DNA of 64,000 nucleotides from CAZICM01 sp964537685 (GTDB taxonomy: Bacteria > Myxococcota_A > Polyangia > Polyangiales > Polyangiaceae), in contig CAZICM010000004.1 of assembly GCA_964537685.1 (NCBI GenBank), positions 1-64,000 on the forward strand, in the 5' to 3' direction. Each line of letters opens with the position of its first letter. The first letter of the stretch is position 1. Below the pieces are notes generated by a model. The model saw nothing but the letters and a program-made list of their open reading frames with translations. It searched no databases and was not told the origin of the DNA. Shown one piece after another: positions 21,667 to 30,196 of the stretch. The translations under genes and the position numbers were made by a program.

Positions 21667-23337
21667 ATGACGATGCCGAACGCTCCTATTTTCGGCTTTA
21701 ACGAGCAGCGCGCGGAGATTGTGCGCACGGTGGCAGATCGTGTGGCGGAGCAGATTAAAGATCCGCTCCTGTCACTGAACGATGCGGCGTATTACGAAAC
21801 CAAGCGTTTGGAAGGATCGGCGAAGGCCGAGGATCAGAAAGCGCTCGCGGAGTGGCACAAGCTTGCGCGTTCGCTCGGAAAAATGAGCGACGGAGAGCGG
21901 CGCGGGAAACTGCGCGAGATGTGTGAGCACTATGGCTGGGATATTGTCGGGAACTTTAATCCCAGGGTGTTTCAGCTCTCGACCAAGATGCTGCCTCCTG
22001 TGGTGGCGGCGCTGCTCGCGCCCAGAAAAATTTTGGTGCATCCCGAGCGGCTCGCGAGTTTGGAAGGCATTGCCGACAAGGTGAGTTTGCAAGGGCCGCT
22101 GGAGAAGCTCCGCGAGCTGGTTCAGCACGGCACGGCCATTTTCGTGCCTACGCATTCGTCGAATTTTGACTCGATTGTCTTCGGTTATGCGCTGGAGCGG
22201 GCGGGTCTTCCTCCGGCCACCTACGGCGCAGGGAAGAACCTGTTTACCAATCCAATTCTGTCTTTTTTCATGCGCAATCTGGGCGCTTACCGGGTCGATC
22301 GCCGCATCCGCCACAATCTCTACAAGGACGTGCTGAAGACCTATTCGTGCGTGCTTTTGGAGCGCGGATATCACTCGCTCTTTTTTCCAGGCGGCACGCG
22401 CTCGCGTTCGGGCGGTATCGAAAGGCGTATTAAGCTCGGCTTGGTCGGTACGGCCTTTGAAGCCTATGCGCGCACGCTTCAAGCAGGCGCCGAACGAAGG
22501 ATTTTCTTCGTGCCGGCGACCATCAACTACTTGGTGACGCTCGAGGCAGAAACCTTGATCGCGGATTATCTGTCCGAGGCGGGCAAGGGCCGTTTCATTA
22601 TCGAAGACGATGAAAGCGCGAGGCTTGGAAAAGTCGCGGCCTTTATGCGCAAGCTGATTGGGCTTGAAGGTTCGGTGATTATCCGCTTCGGCGAGCCGAT
22701 GGATCCTTTTGGAAATGCCGTCGATGCCCGGGGAATTTCGTATGACCGGCGGGGCCGCGTGGTCGATCCCGCAAGCTATGTGCGCGCTCTATCGGGCGAT
22801 GTGGTGATCGATGCGGCGCGCGATGCTCAGTACGCGCGCGAACTGGGCGATGAGATTTGCCTGTCGTACCTGCGCAATACGGTGATCATGTCCACGCATG
22901 TGGTCGCGGCCGCGTGTTTTGAGCGGCTTCGCAAGGCTGCGCCCGCGGGCGATTTGTTTACGGTGCTTCGCCAGCGCGACACGCTGACCGTGCCCCGCGA
23001 CGATCTCTCGGCCGATATCGTGCGCCTGCGCGATCGTTTGCGTTCGCTTGAAAAACAAGGGCGCGTGGTGCTCGGCGATATCCTGCGCACGGCTTCCGGC
23101 GGCGATATTTTGGAGCGCGCGCTTCAGGCGTTTAGCGGCTTTCATGCATCGCAGGTGCTGGCTTCGCGCCCGGATGGCATCGGAATCTGCGACACGAATC
23201 TTCTGTTTTTCTACCAAAATAGGCTCGCTGCTTATGGTGTGGGCTGGGATGTCATCGCTCCTGCGGGAACGCCTTCGACGCTTTTGTCCTATGGAACGAC
23301 GAGGCTGAGCGACGAAGCGGAGAGCCCGTCGCCGTGA
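21667..23337 (+). CDS. Glycerol-3-phosphate/1-acylglycerol-3-phosphate acyltransferase
   Basis: The acyltransferase block begins with the catalytic HX4D at residues 163-168 (THSSNFDSIVFG). It continues with GKNLFTNPILSFFMRNLGAY, RVDR, SLFFPGGTRSRSG (glycerolipid acyltransferase motif III) and FVPATINY (motif IV). The protein is 556 residues. The first 130 residues are helical and the C-terminal 200 residues are a further helical domain, so it is PlsB-like in layout but shorter. It should esterify a fatty acyl group to glycerol-3-phosphate at the inner membrane. The stop overlaps the start of a GpsA-like gene by 4 bases (GTGA), which links acceptor supply and acylation in one operon. Confidence 0.88.
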   Translation: MTMPNAPIFGFNEQRAEIVRTVADRVAEQIKDPLLSLNDAAYYETKRLEGSAKAEDQKALAEWHKLARSLGKMSDGERRGKLREMCEHYGWDIVGNFNPRVFQLSTKMLPPVVAALLAPRKILVHPERLASLEGIADKVSLQGPLEKLRELVQHGTAIFVPTHSSNFDSIVFGYALERAGLPPATYGAGKNLFTNPILSFFMRNLGAYRVDRRIRHNLYKDVLKTYSCVLLERGYHSLFFPGGTRSRSGGIERRIKLGLVGTAFEAYARTLQAGAERRIFFVPATINYLVTLEAETLIADYLSEAGKGRFIIEDDESARLGKVAAFMRKLIGLEGSVIIRFGEPMDPFGNAVDARGISYDRRGRVVDPASYVRALSGDVVIDAARDAQYARELGDEICLSYLRNTVIMSTHVVAAACFERLRKAAPAGDLFTVLRQRDTLTVPRDDLSADIVRLRDRLRSLEKQGRVVLGDILRTASGGDILERALQAFSGFHASQVLASRPDGIGICDTNLLFFYQNRLAAYGVGWDVIAPAGTPSTLLSYGTTRLSDEAESPSP

Positions 23338-24263
23338 GCCCGGCCAAGCTGTGTGTGGGTGTTGTGGGGGGCGGGCCTTGGGGCGTTGCGCTGTCGATGG
23401 CGGCGCACCGCACGGGAGCCGATGTCATTCTTTTTTCAAGGCGCCAAAGCGGCGATCACGCGGGGACGATCCGCATCACGCATCTCGAGGAGGATGTGGC
23501 CCGGGCCCAGCTTTTGGTGGTCGCGGTGCCCTCGGCGGTGGCCCGTCAGGTCTTGCGATCGCTGGGCGATCATTTGAATGGATCGCATCTGTTGGTGCAC
23601 GGGGTGCGCGGGCTTTCGGGCGATGCGCTGGAAACCATTTCAGATATCGCGCGGGAAGAGACGCCGGTGCGCAGGTTTGGCGCGCTGGGCGGGCCGGTGC
23701 AGGCCAATGAGCTTCGGGCCGCGCTTCCTTCGGCGATGGTGATCGGCTCGCACTATCCAGACGTGATCGCGTCGGTGAAAACAGCGTTTGCTTCGCCTTC
23801 GCTGCATCTGGTGTCGACGCCCGATCTGCGCGGTTTGGAGTGGGCGTCCGCGCTCGTGGGCTGTTTGGCGATTGGCGTGGGCTTCGCCAAAGAAGCGGGC
23901 GCTGGGCCTGGCCTCTTGGCCGCGCTGATTTCACGGGGCATGGATGAAGCGGTGAGGCTCACGGCGGCCGCGGGCGCCGATGAAAAGACGGTGCCTGGAT
24001 TGGGCGGTTATGGCGATCTCTTGGCGTCCATCGGACTCGATGCCAGGCCCGAAGTCGTGATTGGCCGGGCCCTCGCGCGAGGTGCAAGCCTCGAGGATGC
24101 GGTATTGGAAGCGCATCTGAGGGTGGAGGCGATTGCGCTGATTCCGCGGCTTATTCGATTTGCGCGGGAGCGTGCGGTGAAGGCGCCGACCTTCGAGGCT
24201 TTGTCCGATGTGCTGGAAGGAAAGCCGGCTCAAGCCATTGTGAAGAAAATGTTCAGCGATTAA
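23334..24263 (+). CDS. GpsA-like glycerol-3-phosphate dehydrogenase, catalytic Lys replaced
   Basis: The N-terminal Rossmann motif VVGGGPWGVALSMAAHRTG and ARAQLLVVAVPSAV correspond to GpsA. So do GALGGPVQANELRAALPSA, AALISRGMDEAVRL and VPGLGGYGDLLASI, in the correct order over 309 residues. The two Lys of the active site differ: the ATKGL element reads GVRGL, and the AVKNVIAIGAG element reads ALVGCLAIGVG, with Val in place of the general-base Lys. The redox reaction expected of GpsA (dihydroxyacetone phosphate to glycerol-3-phosphate) may therefore be lost or altered. The gene is translationally coupled to the acyltransferase. It could be a regulatory pseudoenzyme or act on another substrate. 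A canonical gpsA may exist elsewhere in the genome. Confidence 0.8.
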   Translation: MSPAKLCVGVVGGGPWGVALSMAAHRTGADVILFSRRQSGDHAGTIRITHLEEDVARAQLLVVAVPSAVARQVLRSLGDHLNGSHLLVHGVRGLSGDALETISDIAREETPVRRFGALGGPVQANELRAALPSAMVIGSHYPDVIASVKTAFASPSLHLVSTPDLRGLEWASALVGCLAIGVGFAKEAGAGPGLLAALISRGMDEAVRLTAAAGADEKTVPGLGGYGDLLASIGLDARPEVVIGRALARGASLEDAVLEAHLRVEAIALIPRLIRFARERAVKAPTFEALSDVLEGKPAQAIVKKMFSD

Positions 24264-24269
24264 ACGGCT

Positions 24270-25025
24270 TTAGTTTCCGCCCTGGCCGCCCATTCCGCCC
24301 ATTCCGCCCTGGCCGCAGGCGCCGATGGTTCCGCATTCGGCCGAGCAGTTGCCGCAGAGACAATTGCGAAGATTGGTGCTCTCAGGCGTCGCATTGGGAT
24401 TCATCATGTCGCAGTTGTCGACACACGCCGCGTCGGTGCATCCCTGAACGCATTGGAACCAGGCTTGGCAGCCCATCGGCGCCGAATCCGCGTTGCAGGC
24501 TCCGCCCTCGGCCTGGCAATTCATAAAGCCGCATGTGGTGCAGTCGCCCACGCCGCCGCCGCCCGCACCGCCTTGACCGCCCTGGCAGCCGGTGAGACAT
24601 GCCGTCAGTCCCGGATCGGAACCATTGGGGAAGGCGGGCAGCGTGTTGATCTGCGCGCAGCTCGCATCGAGCAGGCATTGGGAAGGACAGGTGTAGTCCA
24701 TGCCCGAATTGCAGTTCACGCCGATAAACGAGCACACGGGAATTCCGCAGGCTGCTGCGTGATCGCAGGCGTCGTTGCAGAGCTGGCTGCTGCTCGCGCC
24801 TCCCATTCCGCCCGCATTGGCCATGCCTCCCATGCCGGCCATACCGCCCATGCCGGCGGTGTTGCCGCTGCTGCTGCTGCTCGCGGTTCCGCTGCTGCTA
24901 CTGCTGCTGCTATTGCCTGCGGGATTGGTGGTCACGCTGTCGGAGCAGGCCGCAAACAACGCGCCCGCGGACAGCGCGGCAAAAGCTCCAAATCTCAACG
25001 ATAAGAAACGCATAAAAAAACGCAT
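24270..25025 (-). CDS. Cys-rich lipoprotein with Ser-rich tether and Gly-rich tail
   Basis: ATG 25025 has AGGAG upstream and is followed by a signal peptide ending ALFAAC, a lipobox. Next come a Ser-rich tether (SSSSSSSGTASSSSSG) and a Gly/Met/Ala repeat (GMGGMAGMGGM). A body of about 150 residues with roughly 20 Cys follows, and then a GGMGGMGGQGGN tail. The Cys are in patterns such as CNDACDHAAACG and CTTCGFMNC, likely disulfide-bonded on the cell surface or in the periplasm. Proteins of this make-up are abundant in myxobacteria and their function is unknown. It is divergent from the HAD-HPPK gene and convergent with the GpsA-like gene. Confidence 0.85.
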   Translation of the reverse strand: MRFFMRFLSLRFGAFAALSAGALFAACSDSVTTNPAGNSSSSSSSGTASSSSSGNTAGMGGMAGMGGMANAGGMGGASSSQLCNDACDHAAACGIPVCSFIGVNCNSGMDYTCPSQCLLDASCAQINTLPAFPNGSDPGLTACLTGCQGGQGGAGGGGVGDCTTCGFMNCQAEGGACNADSAPMGCQAWFQCVQGCTDAACVDNCDMMNPNATPESTNLRNCLCGNCSAECGTIGACGQGGMGGMGGQGGN

Positions 25026-25115
25026 AAAGTCTCCTTCTTTCAAGATGATGCTAGCTGCGTTCCCGCGTGTTTCGCCACTTGCGGCCGGCCAAGCGATGCG
25101 CTTTAGCATCGGGCT

Positions 25116-26261
25116 GTGGAAACGGCTCAGGCTGTGATTTTCGATATGGACGGGCTCTTGGTCGATTCGGAGCCTTTGTGGTTTGAGGTAGAAATCGCCT
25201 TTGCGCGCGATCGGGGACACACCTGGACGCTGCATGACGCGCATCGGTGCGTGGGGCGCGGCCTCTTGGAAACCGTGCGGCAGATTCGCGATCGCTTTGG
25301 GCTTTCGGTGGATTTGCGGGCGGGCGTGCTGGAGCTCGTCGATCGCTTTATTGCGCGGGTTGGCGAACTTAAGCTGAAACGGGGAGCGAAGGCTTTGCTG
25401 CTGGAAGCGAGAGAGCGGGGGCCGGTTGCGCTGGCCTCGTCGTCACCACTGCATTTAATTGAAGCTGTACTCGATCGTTTTGCATTGCGATCATTATTTC
25501 ATGTTGTACTTTCGGGAGAAGAAGTGCCTCATCCCAAACCCGCGCCGGATATTTTTTTGGAGGCCGCGCGGAGAATGGGCGTATTGGCTAAAAATTGCAT
25601 CGTATTGGAAGACTCTCCGGCGGGCGTAAAAGCCGGACATGCGGCGGGAATGCGGGTGTGTGCGGTCCCCGAACAGGCGTGGTGGGGGCGTGAATATCAA
25701 GCCTACGCGGATTGGGTGTTCGCCGATTTGGGGGCGGCGATGCCGCTATTGGGTTTTGAAGGGAAATATCTCGAGGAAAGCGATAAGCGCCGCCGGGTTG
25801 TGCTTGGGCTGGGATCGAATCTGGGAGATAGGCATTCTTTCTTAGGGGAAGCGCAGAAAAACTTGGGGGAAGAAGCTGGGATACAGGTTCTTGGAGCATC
25901 GCCGATCTACGAAACCAAGCCGATGGGCGGGCCGGAACAGGGCGATTTTTTAAATATGGCGGTGTTGGCGGAGACGGCGTTTGGATGTGGCGATGTCTTA
26001 AAGCGATGTCTTGAAATCGAGCGGAAGATGGGCCGGGAGCGAAAGGACGCGCTTCGGTGGGGGCCGCGGGTGATCGACATCGATTTGCTATGGATGGAAG
26101 GCGTGGTAAGCGCTGAAGACAGCGTGAGGGTGCCGCATCCCAGGCTTTTGGAGCGGGTTTTTGCGCTTCAGCCCTTGGTGGACCTGGTGCCGGAGGCGGT
26201 TGATCCCCAGACAGGACGATTGTATTCAGACGTATTGGGGGAGTTGCTGGCGAAGGGCTAA
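25116..26261 (+). CDS. folK: Fusion of HAD-family phosphatase and HPPK (folate biosynthesis)
   Basis: Residues 1-215 are a HAD-IA hydrolase of the beta-phosphoglucomutase-like branch: FDMDGLLVDSEP (nucleophile Asp10 and Asp12), ALASSS, HPKPAPDIFLEAARRMG and VLEDSPAGVKAG. Residues about 227-381 are 6-hydroxymethyl-7,8-dihydropterin pyrophosphokinase: VVLGLGSNLGDR, ASPIYETKPMGGPEQGDFLN and WGPRVIDIDLL, with the final VPHPRLLERVFALQPL. HPPK transfers pyrophosphate from ATP to the pterin, the step before dihydropteroate synthase. The HAD part could remove phosphate from an upstream pterin intermediate, a step often done by unassigned phosphatases; that is inference. Both active sites look complete. 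The GTG start at 25116 is used because the HAD motif begins eight residues later. Confidence 0.92.
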   Translation: METAQAVIFDMDGLLVDSEPLWFEVEIAFARDRGHTWTLHDAHRCVGRGLLETVRQIRDRFGLSVDLRAGVLELVDRFIARVGELKLKRGAKALLLEARERGPVALASSSPLHLIEAVLDRFALRSLFHVVLSGEEVPHPKPAPDIFLEAARRMGVLAKNCIVLEDSPAGVKAGHAAGMRVCAVPEQAWWGREYQAYADWVFADLGAAMPLLGFEGKYLEESDKRRRVVLGLGSNLGDRHSFLGEAQKNLGEEAGIQVLGASPIYETKPMGGPEQGDFLNMAVLAETAFGCGDVLKRCLEIERKMGRERKDALRWGPRVIDIDLLWMEGVVSAEDSVRVPHPRLLERVFALQPLVDLVPEAVDPQTGRLYSDVLGELLAKG

Positions 26262-26268
26262 TCCTTCG

Positions 26269-27390
26269 TTACTGCAGCGCAGGCGTGTTCTCGGCGAAAT
26301 ACTCGTGGTTATCCGCGTTCATCCGCGCCTTGGCCGGATCGCTGTTGGCCAGCGATTTCGCGTTGGTTTGGCCATAGGCGTAATCATCGGTGCCCGCAAC
26401 AACCGTAAAGTGGCTTGTCTCATGAATAATCGTGCCACCCTTCGAATCCGTGCCCGTCATCGGCGCCGCCCAGAATGCCTTGCAGAGGTAAATGTTGTAG
26501 GGCTGATTGGGATATACATAGGCGTAATAGGTCTTCTTGCAGCCGCAATCAAAGGCAACGGTCTTGGTATTTAGGGTGTTCTTGATGTTGGTGAAATGCG
26601 ACGAAACCGTGCTCCATCCGCTGCTCGAAAACGCTCCAAACCACGTCGAGTAACGGGGTGTGCCCGATGGGTTGGTCGTCAGCAGGTAGTTCTCCGCGCC
26701 GGTCGCCATCGTCGCCGCCGCATCAATCGCTTGAAGCAGCGTCGCTTGCTGGTCTACCGTGCACTTGTTGAACAGGACGCTGGACGTAACATTGGATGTG
26801 CCGCTTCCATCGCTGCCAAGGCTGGGATGTGCGGGATTTGCGCGGCCTTCAATCCAAACGCTCACGGCGTTGGAGGAGATTTTTAGGCTCTGTGCCGCGT
26901 TCTTGGTCAAGATCTCGACGTTGTAGCGAAGGCTGTAGTCGCCCGTCTGAGTAAGATCGTAAAAGCCTTGGATATCCACGGTGCGCGTGATGGTCTTGCC
27001 AGGCGCGAGCACCAAGAAATCGCCTTCCACCGGCGCGGGACGCTTGTAATGCGGGCCGATAAATTCCGAGTCCGAACCGCCGCGCTGAACTTCAAATACA
27101 TCCTCTTCGAGCTCGCTGTCCGGGGCCACATACCCGATGAGCCGAACGGGACGCGCCGAAACGTTCGTGAAGCTGAGGTTTAATACAACACCGTCTTGTG
27201 CGGAAACCACCGAACTCTGCGCCGAGAGTTCCACTTTGACATCGCCCGCCGCCGGATCGACGGCCGGTTCGGCGATGATGTCCGAGCTTTCAACGGGCGC
27301 GCTCTCCTCGCCATCCATCACGCATGCCGAAAGCGCAAGCGCACTTATCGCGCCCAGTGCCAGTGCTTTGATCCCAAGCCACTTCTTCAT
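26269..27390 (-). CDS. M35-family (deuterolysin/peptidyl-Lys) metalloendopeptidase lipoprotein
   Basis: ATG 27390 follows AGAGG and starts a lipoprotein signal ending LSAC. The first half has a beta-sandwich-like domain (VKVELSAQSSVVSAQDGVVL...) as in LysM35-type enzymes from bacteria. The catalytic part has GGTIIHETSHFTVVAGTDDY: HExxH with an Asp eighteen or so residues on, the aspzincin signature (HExxH plus GTxDxxYG). The segment CTVDQQATLLQAIDAA and the final NADNHEYFAEN match this family. It is a secreted or surface zinc protease, probably digesting prey or environmental protein. It is transcribed divergently from the GH13 amylase-like gene, and both are exported hydrolases. Confidence 0.9.
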   Translation of the reverse strand: MKKWLGIKALALGAISALALSACVMDGEESAPVESSDIIAEPAVDPAAGDVKVELSAQSSVVSAQDGVVLNLSFTNVSARPVRLIGYVAPDSELEEDVFEVQRGGSDSEFIGPHYKRPAPVEGDFLVLAPGKTITRTVDIQGFYDLTQTGDYSLRYNVEILTKNAAQSLKISSNAVSVWIEGRANPAHPSLGSDGSGTSNVTSSVLFNKCTVDQQATLLQAIDAAATMATGAENYLLTTNPSGTPRYSTWFGAFSSSGWSTVSSHFTNIKNTLNTKTVAFDCGCKKTYYAYVYPNQPYNIYLCKAFWAAPMTGTDSKGGTIIHETSHFTVVAGTDDYAYGQTNAKSLANSDPAKARMNADNHEYFAENTPALQ

Positions 27391-27639
27391 CGCATACCTC
27401 TTGCCCGCAAGGTCGGCCGGATGGAGATGGCCCACCCTTTTAAAAACCGCCTTGTCTCGGCCCGATTCACATTATACGAGCCGATCTGATCCGAAAATAT
27501 CGCGGGGACATGTCTTGCATCTCTTCAGGATTGCCCGAAGGATTTCAGATTTTATGCCCTTGCGGCTAGATCTCAAGCATCTGTCTGCTACCCTACCGCC
27601 CTCGTTTTGGCTCGTTCATTTCGGATTTAGGAGGCTTTG

Positions 27640-30174
27640 ATGAATCGTTTATCTCAAATAGGCTTTGCGGGCGCTTTTGCCGCGCTTCTAGCGCTTCCCG
27701 CATGCGGTGACGATCCGCTCACGTCCCGCCCTACCACCACGGGTTCCTCGTCGTCGTCCGGCAGCAGCTCTTCATCCAGCGGCAATGTGTCAAGCGACTT
27801 TTTTATTCGTATCCACTACAAAACGCAGGATGGCAGCGATCCTTCGGCCTGGGGGGTGCATTTCTGGGGCGCGGGTTCGGCTTCGCCTGAATGGGGCAGC
27901 CCTCAGTTGTTTGCCCAGAGCGATGCTTGGGGGAACTTTACCGATGTTCAAGTAAGTGCCGTCGAGGATATGGCAGATGCATGGCTGGGTGTACTTCCGG
28001 TCCAATGCGATGCCAATAAAAACTGCAAAAAGGACATTGAAACCAGCGTTCGTTTTGTGGATTTAACGCCGAACGCCGAGAATCCCAAGATAGCCGAGTG
28101 CTGGATTGTGCAGGGGCAGGCGGTTCAGAAGACCGAACCGGCGGCGGGCGAAGTGGCGTACAAGATCGGCAATGCGGGGGATTTTATCGATCTGGGCGAT
28201 GGGCGCGTGCGGATGATGTTCCGGGTGGCCCAGGGTTCGACGGGCGCGGTGGAGTATGGCACCGATCCAAATAGCCTGAATCTTAAGGTAACGTGGGCCG
28301 AAACCGATGATATCAATAAAAACGGTCTGGTTTTGGATCAGTTGACGGCTGGGACAAAGACCTATTACAAAATCTCGACGGCCCTCAAGGCGCCGGATAA
28401 CTCGATGCTGATGGATGCGACGGCGACCTTGGAGCTCACGCCTGTGGAGTTTTCGCCGGTGGATCAGGCGGCGGATTTTGCGAGCTGGGCCAATCAAGGG
28501 CTTATGTATCAATTGATTGTGCGGACTTTTGCGGATGGAGGATCGCCGAAGAGCGCGGCCAATCCTGCGACAGACAGCGGAATTGATACGGGCACCAAGG
28601 ATGGAATTGGGGACTTGGTGGGTCTCAAGGCGATGCTGCCCTATTTAAAGGATATGGGCGTGGACGCTATTTGGATGACGCCTATCTTCGCGGCGAAGAG
28701 CTATCATGGCTATGATACAACCGATTTTTATGAGATCGATCCGGCCGTGGGCTCGCGTAAAGATTTTACCGATTTGGCTGCGGAAGCCGATACACTGGGC
28801 ATTAATTTGATATTGGATTTGGTGCAGAATCACGTCGCCGATGTGAATCCCTGGTTTGTGGCCGGCAGCGATCCAAAGCATCCTGATTACAATAAATACC
28901 ATGGGTTTTTCCAATGGGCGGATCAATATTCCAATATGCTGGCGGATAAACATCCCTGGGACGCCCAGGAAGTGATTTGGGCCTGCCGCAACTATATGTG
29001 TTATCACAAGATTTTCGGGGGCGGGATGCCCGAACTCAATTACCGCAACCCCGAGGTGCGGGCGGAAATGAAGAAGATTTCCGAATACTGGCTTAAGATG
29101 GGCGCGGACGGCTTTAGGCTGGATGCGTCCAAGCATATCGAGCAATTCGATGATAACAATGCGACGGAGCTGAGCATTCACGGTACGCATGTATGGTGGA
29201 AGGAGTTTAATGATTTTGTGAAGCGCAAGGCCGCGCTATCGCCTGGGGCGCCAAAGGTGCTGCTGGCGGGCGAGAATCGCTGGGACGAACCGGCTTCTTA
29301 TGGGCAGATGGTGCCTTATGGAAGCGATATGGATGCCCAGTTTGATTTTCCCTTCCGGAGCATTGTAAGCAATTTTATGAATGCCCAGTCGGGGGATGCT
29401 ATCGACTTTGTGAAGTATCACAATCAATTGAAAACCGATTTGGCAGATCCAGCCAAAGGAGGCAATCCCAATCATTTCTTCCAGCGCTTTTTGTCGAATC
29501 ACGATTTGGAGCGGCCGGCCACGCAGTATGAGGGGCTGGGCGGAGCCGAGCTATCGGCGCTGCTAAAGCAGGCGGCGACGATTGTTCTGACGATGCCGGG
29601 CATGCCCGTTATTTATTATGGCGAGGAATTTGGCAAGAAAGGGAAGCGGGATAAGTATTTAGGCACCGAGGGCTGGGATCATGATGAGTTTATCCGGGAG
29701 CCGATGAGCTGGTTCCAGGATATTACTTTCGCGGGCGATAAGATGGCGTCCTACGATATCGATTTCAATGCGACGAATACGGCGAATGCCGGTCTGAATT
29801 TAGGTGCCGGTATTTGTAAGGCGCCCAATCCGGATTATTCATTTATCAAATATATGAGCTCGCCTGAATCGGCTTCGTGGGCGGCTCAAAAGGATGATCC
29901 GAATAGTCTATATAACTATTACAAAACGCTGGTCGGTATCCGGAAGGCGAATCCTGTCTTTACGGCGGCCGATACAGTGCTCGCTACGGTTCAAAATACG
30001 GCGGATTGGTATGAGTTTTCGCTGACGAGCGGCAATAAAACCATTTCTGTTGTGCTAAACCGGGCAAAGACAACCAAGACGGCTACGCGGCCTATGCCCA
30101 AGAAAGACTTGATTTCTGGGGCAATGGGCTCTTCGTTTGATGTTCCCGCCTATGGAGCGCTGATTCTCGAATAG
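27640..30174 (+). CDS. GH13 alpha-amylase family lipoprotein with PUD-like domain
   Basis: ATG 27640 lies behind AGGAGG and is followed by a lipobox (ALPAC) and a Ser-rich tether. Residues about 50-150 (FFIRIHYKTQDG, WGVHFWGAG) resemble the bacterial pullulanase-associated/CBM41 domain. The GH13 barrel starts near residue 290 and has all conserved regions: DAIWMTPIF, DLVQNHV, GFRLDASKHIE (nucleophile Asp), LLAGENRW (acid/base Glu) and FLSNHDLERP. A short beta C-terminal domain ends the 845-residue protein. It should hydrolyse alpha-glucans outside the cell, anchored through the lipid. The Ser-rich linker and extracellular position suggest nutrient scavenging together with the neighbouring M35 protease. 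Confidence 0.94.
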   Translation: MNRLSQIGFAGAFAALLALPACGDDPLTSRPTTTGSSSSSGSSSSSSGNVSSDFFIRIHYKTQDGSDPSAWGVHFWGAGSASPEWGSPQLFAQSDAWGNFTDVQVSAVEDMADAWLGVLPVQCDANKNCKKDIETSVRFVDLTPNAENPKIAECWIVQGQAVQKTEPAAGEVAYKIGNAGDFIDLGDGRVRMMFRVAQGSTGAVEYGTDPNSLNLKVTWAETDDINKNGLVLDQLTAGTKTYYKISTALKAPDNSMLMDATATLELTPVEFSPVDQAADFASWANQGLMYQLIVRTFADGGSPKSAANPATDSGIDTGTKDGIGDLVGLKAMLPYLKDMGVDAIWMTPIFAAKSYHGYDTTDFYEIDPAVGSRKDFTDLAAEADTLGINLILDLVQNHVADVNPWFVAGSDPKHPDYNKYHGFFQWADQYSNMLADKHPWDAQEVIWACRNYMCYHKIFGGGMPELNYRNPEVRAEMKKISEYWLKMGADGFRLDASKHIEQFDDNNATELSIHGTHVWWKEFNDFVKRKAALSPGAPKVLLAGENRWDEPASYGQMVPYGSDMDAQFDFPFRSIVSNFMNAQSGDAIDFVKYHNQLKTDLADPAKGGNPNHFFQRFLSNHDLERPATQYEGLGGAELSALLKQAATIVLTMPGMPVIYYGEEFGKKGKRDKYLGTEGWDHDEFIREPMSWFQDITFAGDKMASYDIDFNATNTANAGLNLGAGICKAPNPDYSFIKYMSSPESASWAAQKDDPNSLYNYYKTLVGIRKANPVFTAADTVLATVQNTADWYEFSLTSGNKTISVVLNRAKTTKTATRPMPKKDLISGAMGSSFDVPAYGALILE

Positions 30175-30196
30175 CGCTTTTACCCCGCTATAGAAT

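Noticed and set aside
24453..25004. Plus-strand Ala-rich frame opposite the Cys-rich lipoprotein.
   Set aside because: Artefact of the Ser/Gly-rich sense gene; no start signal and no domain.
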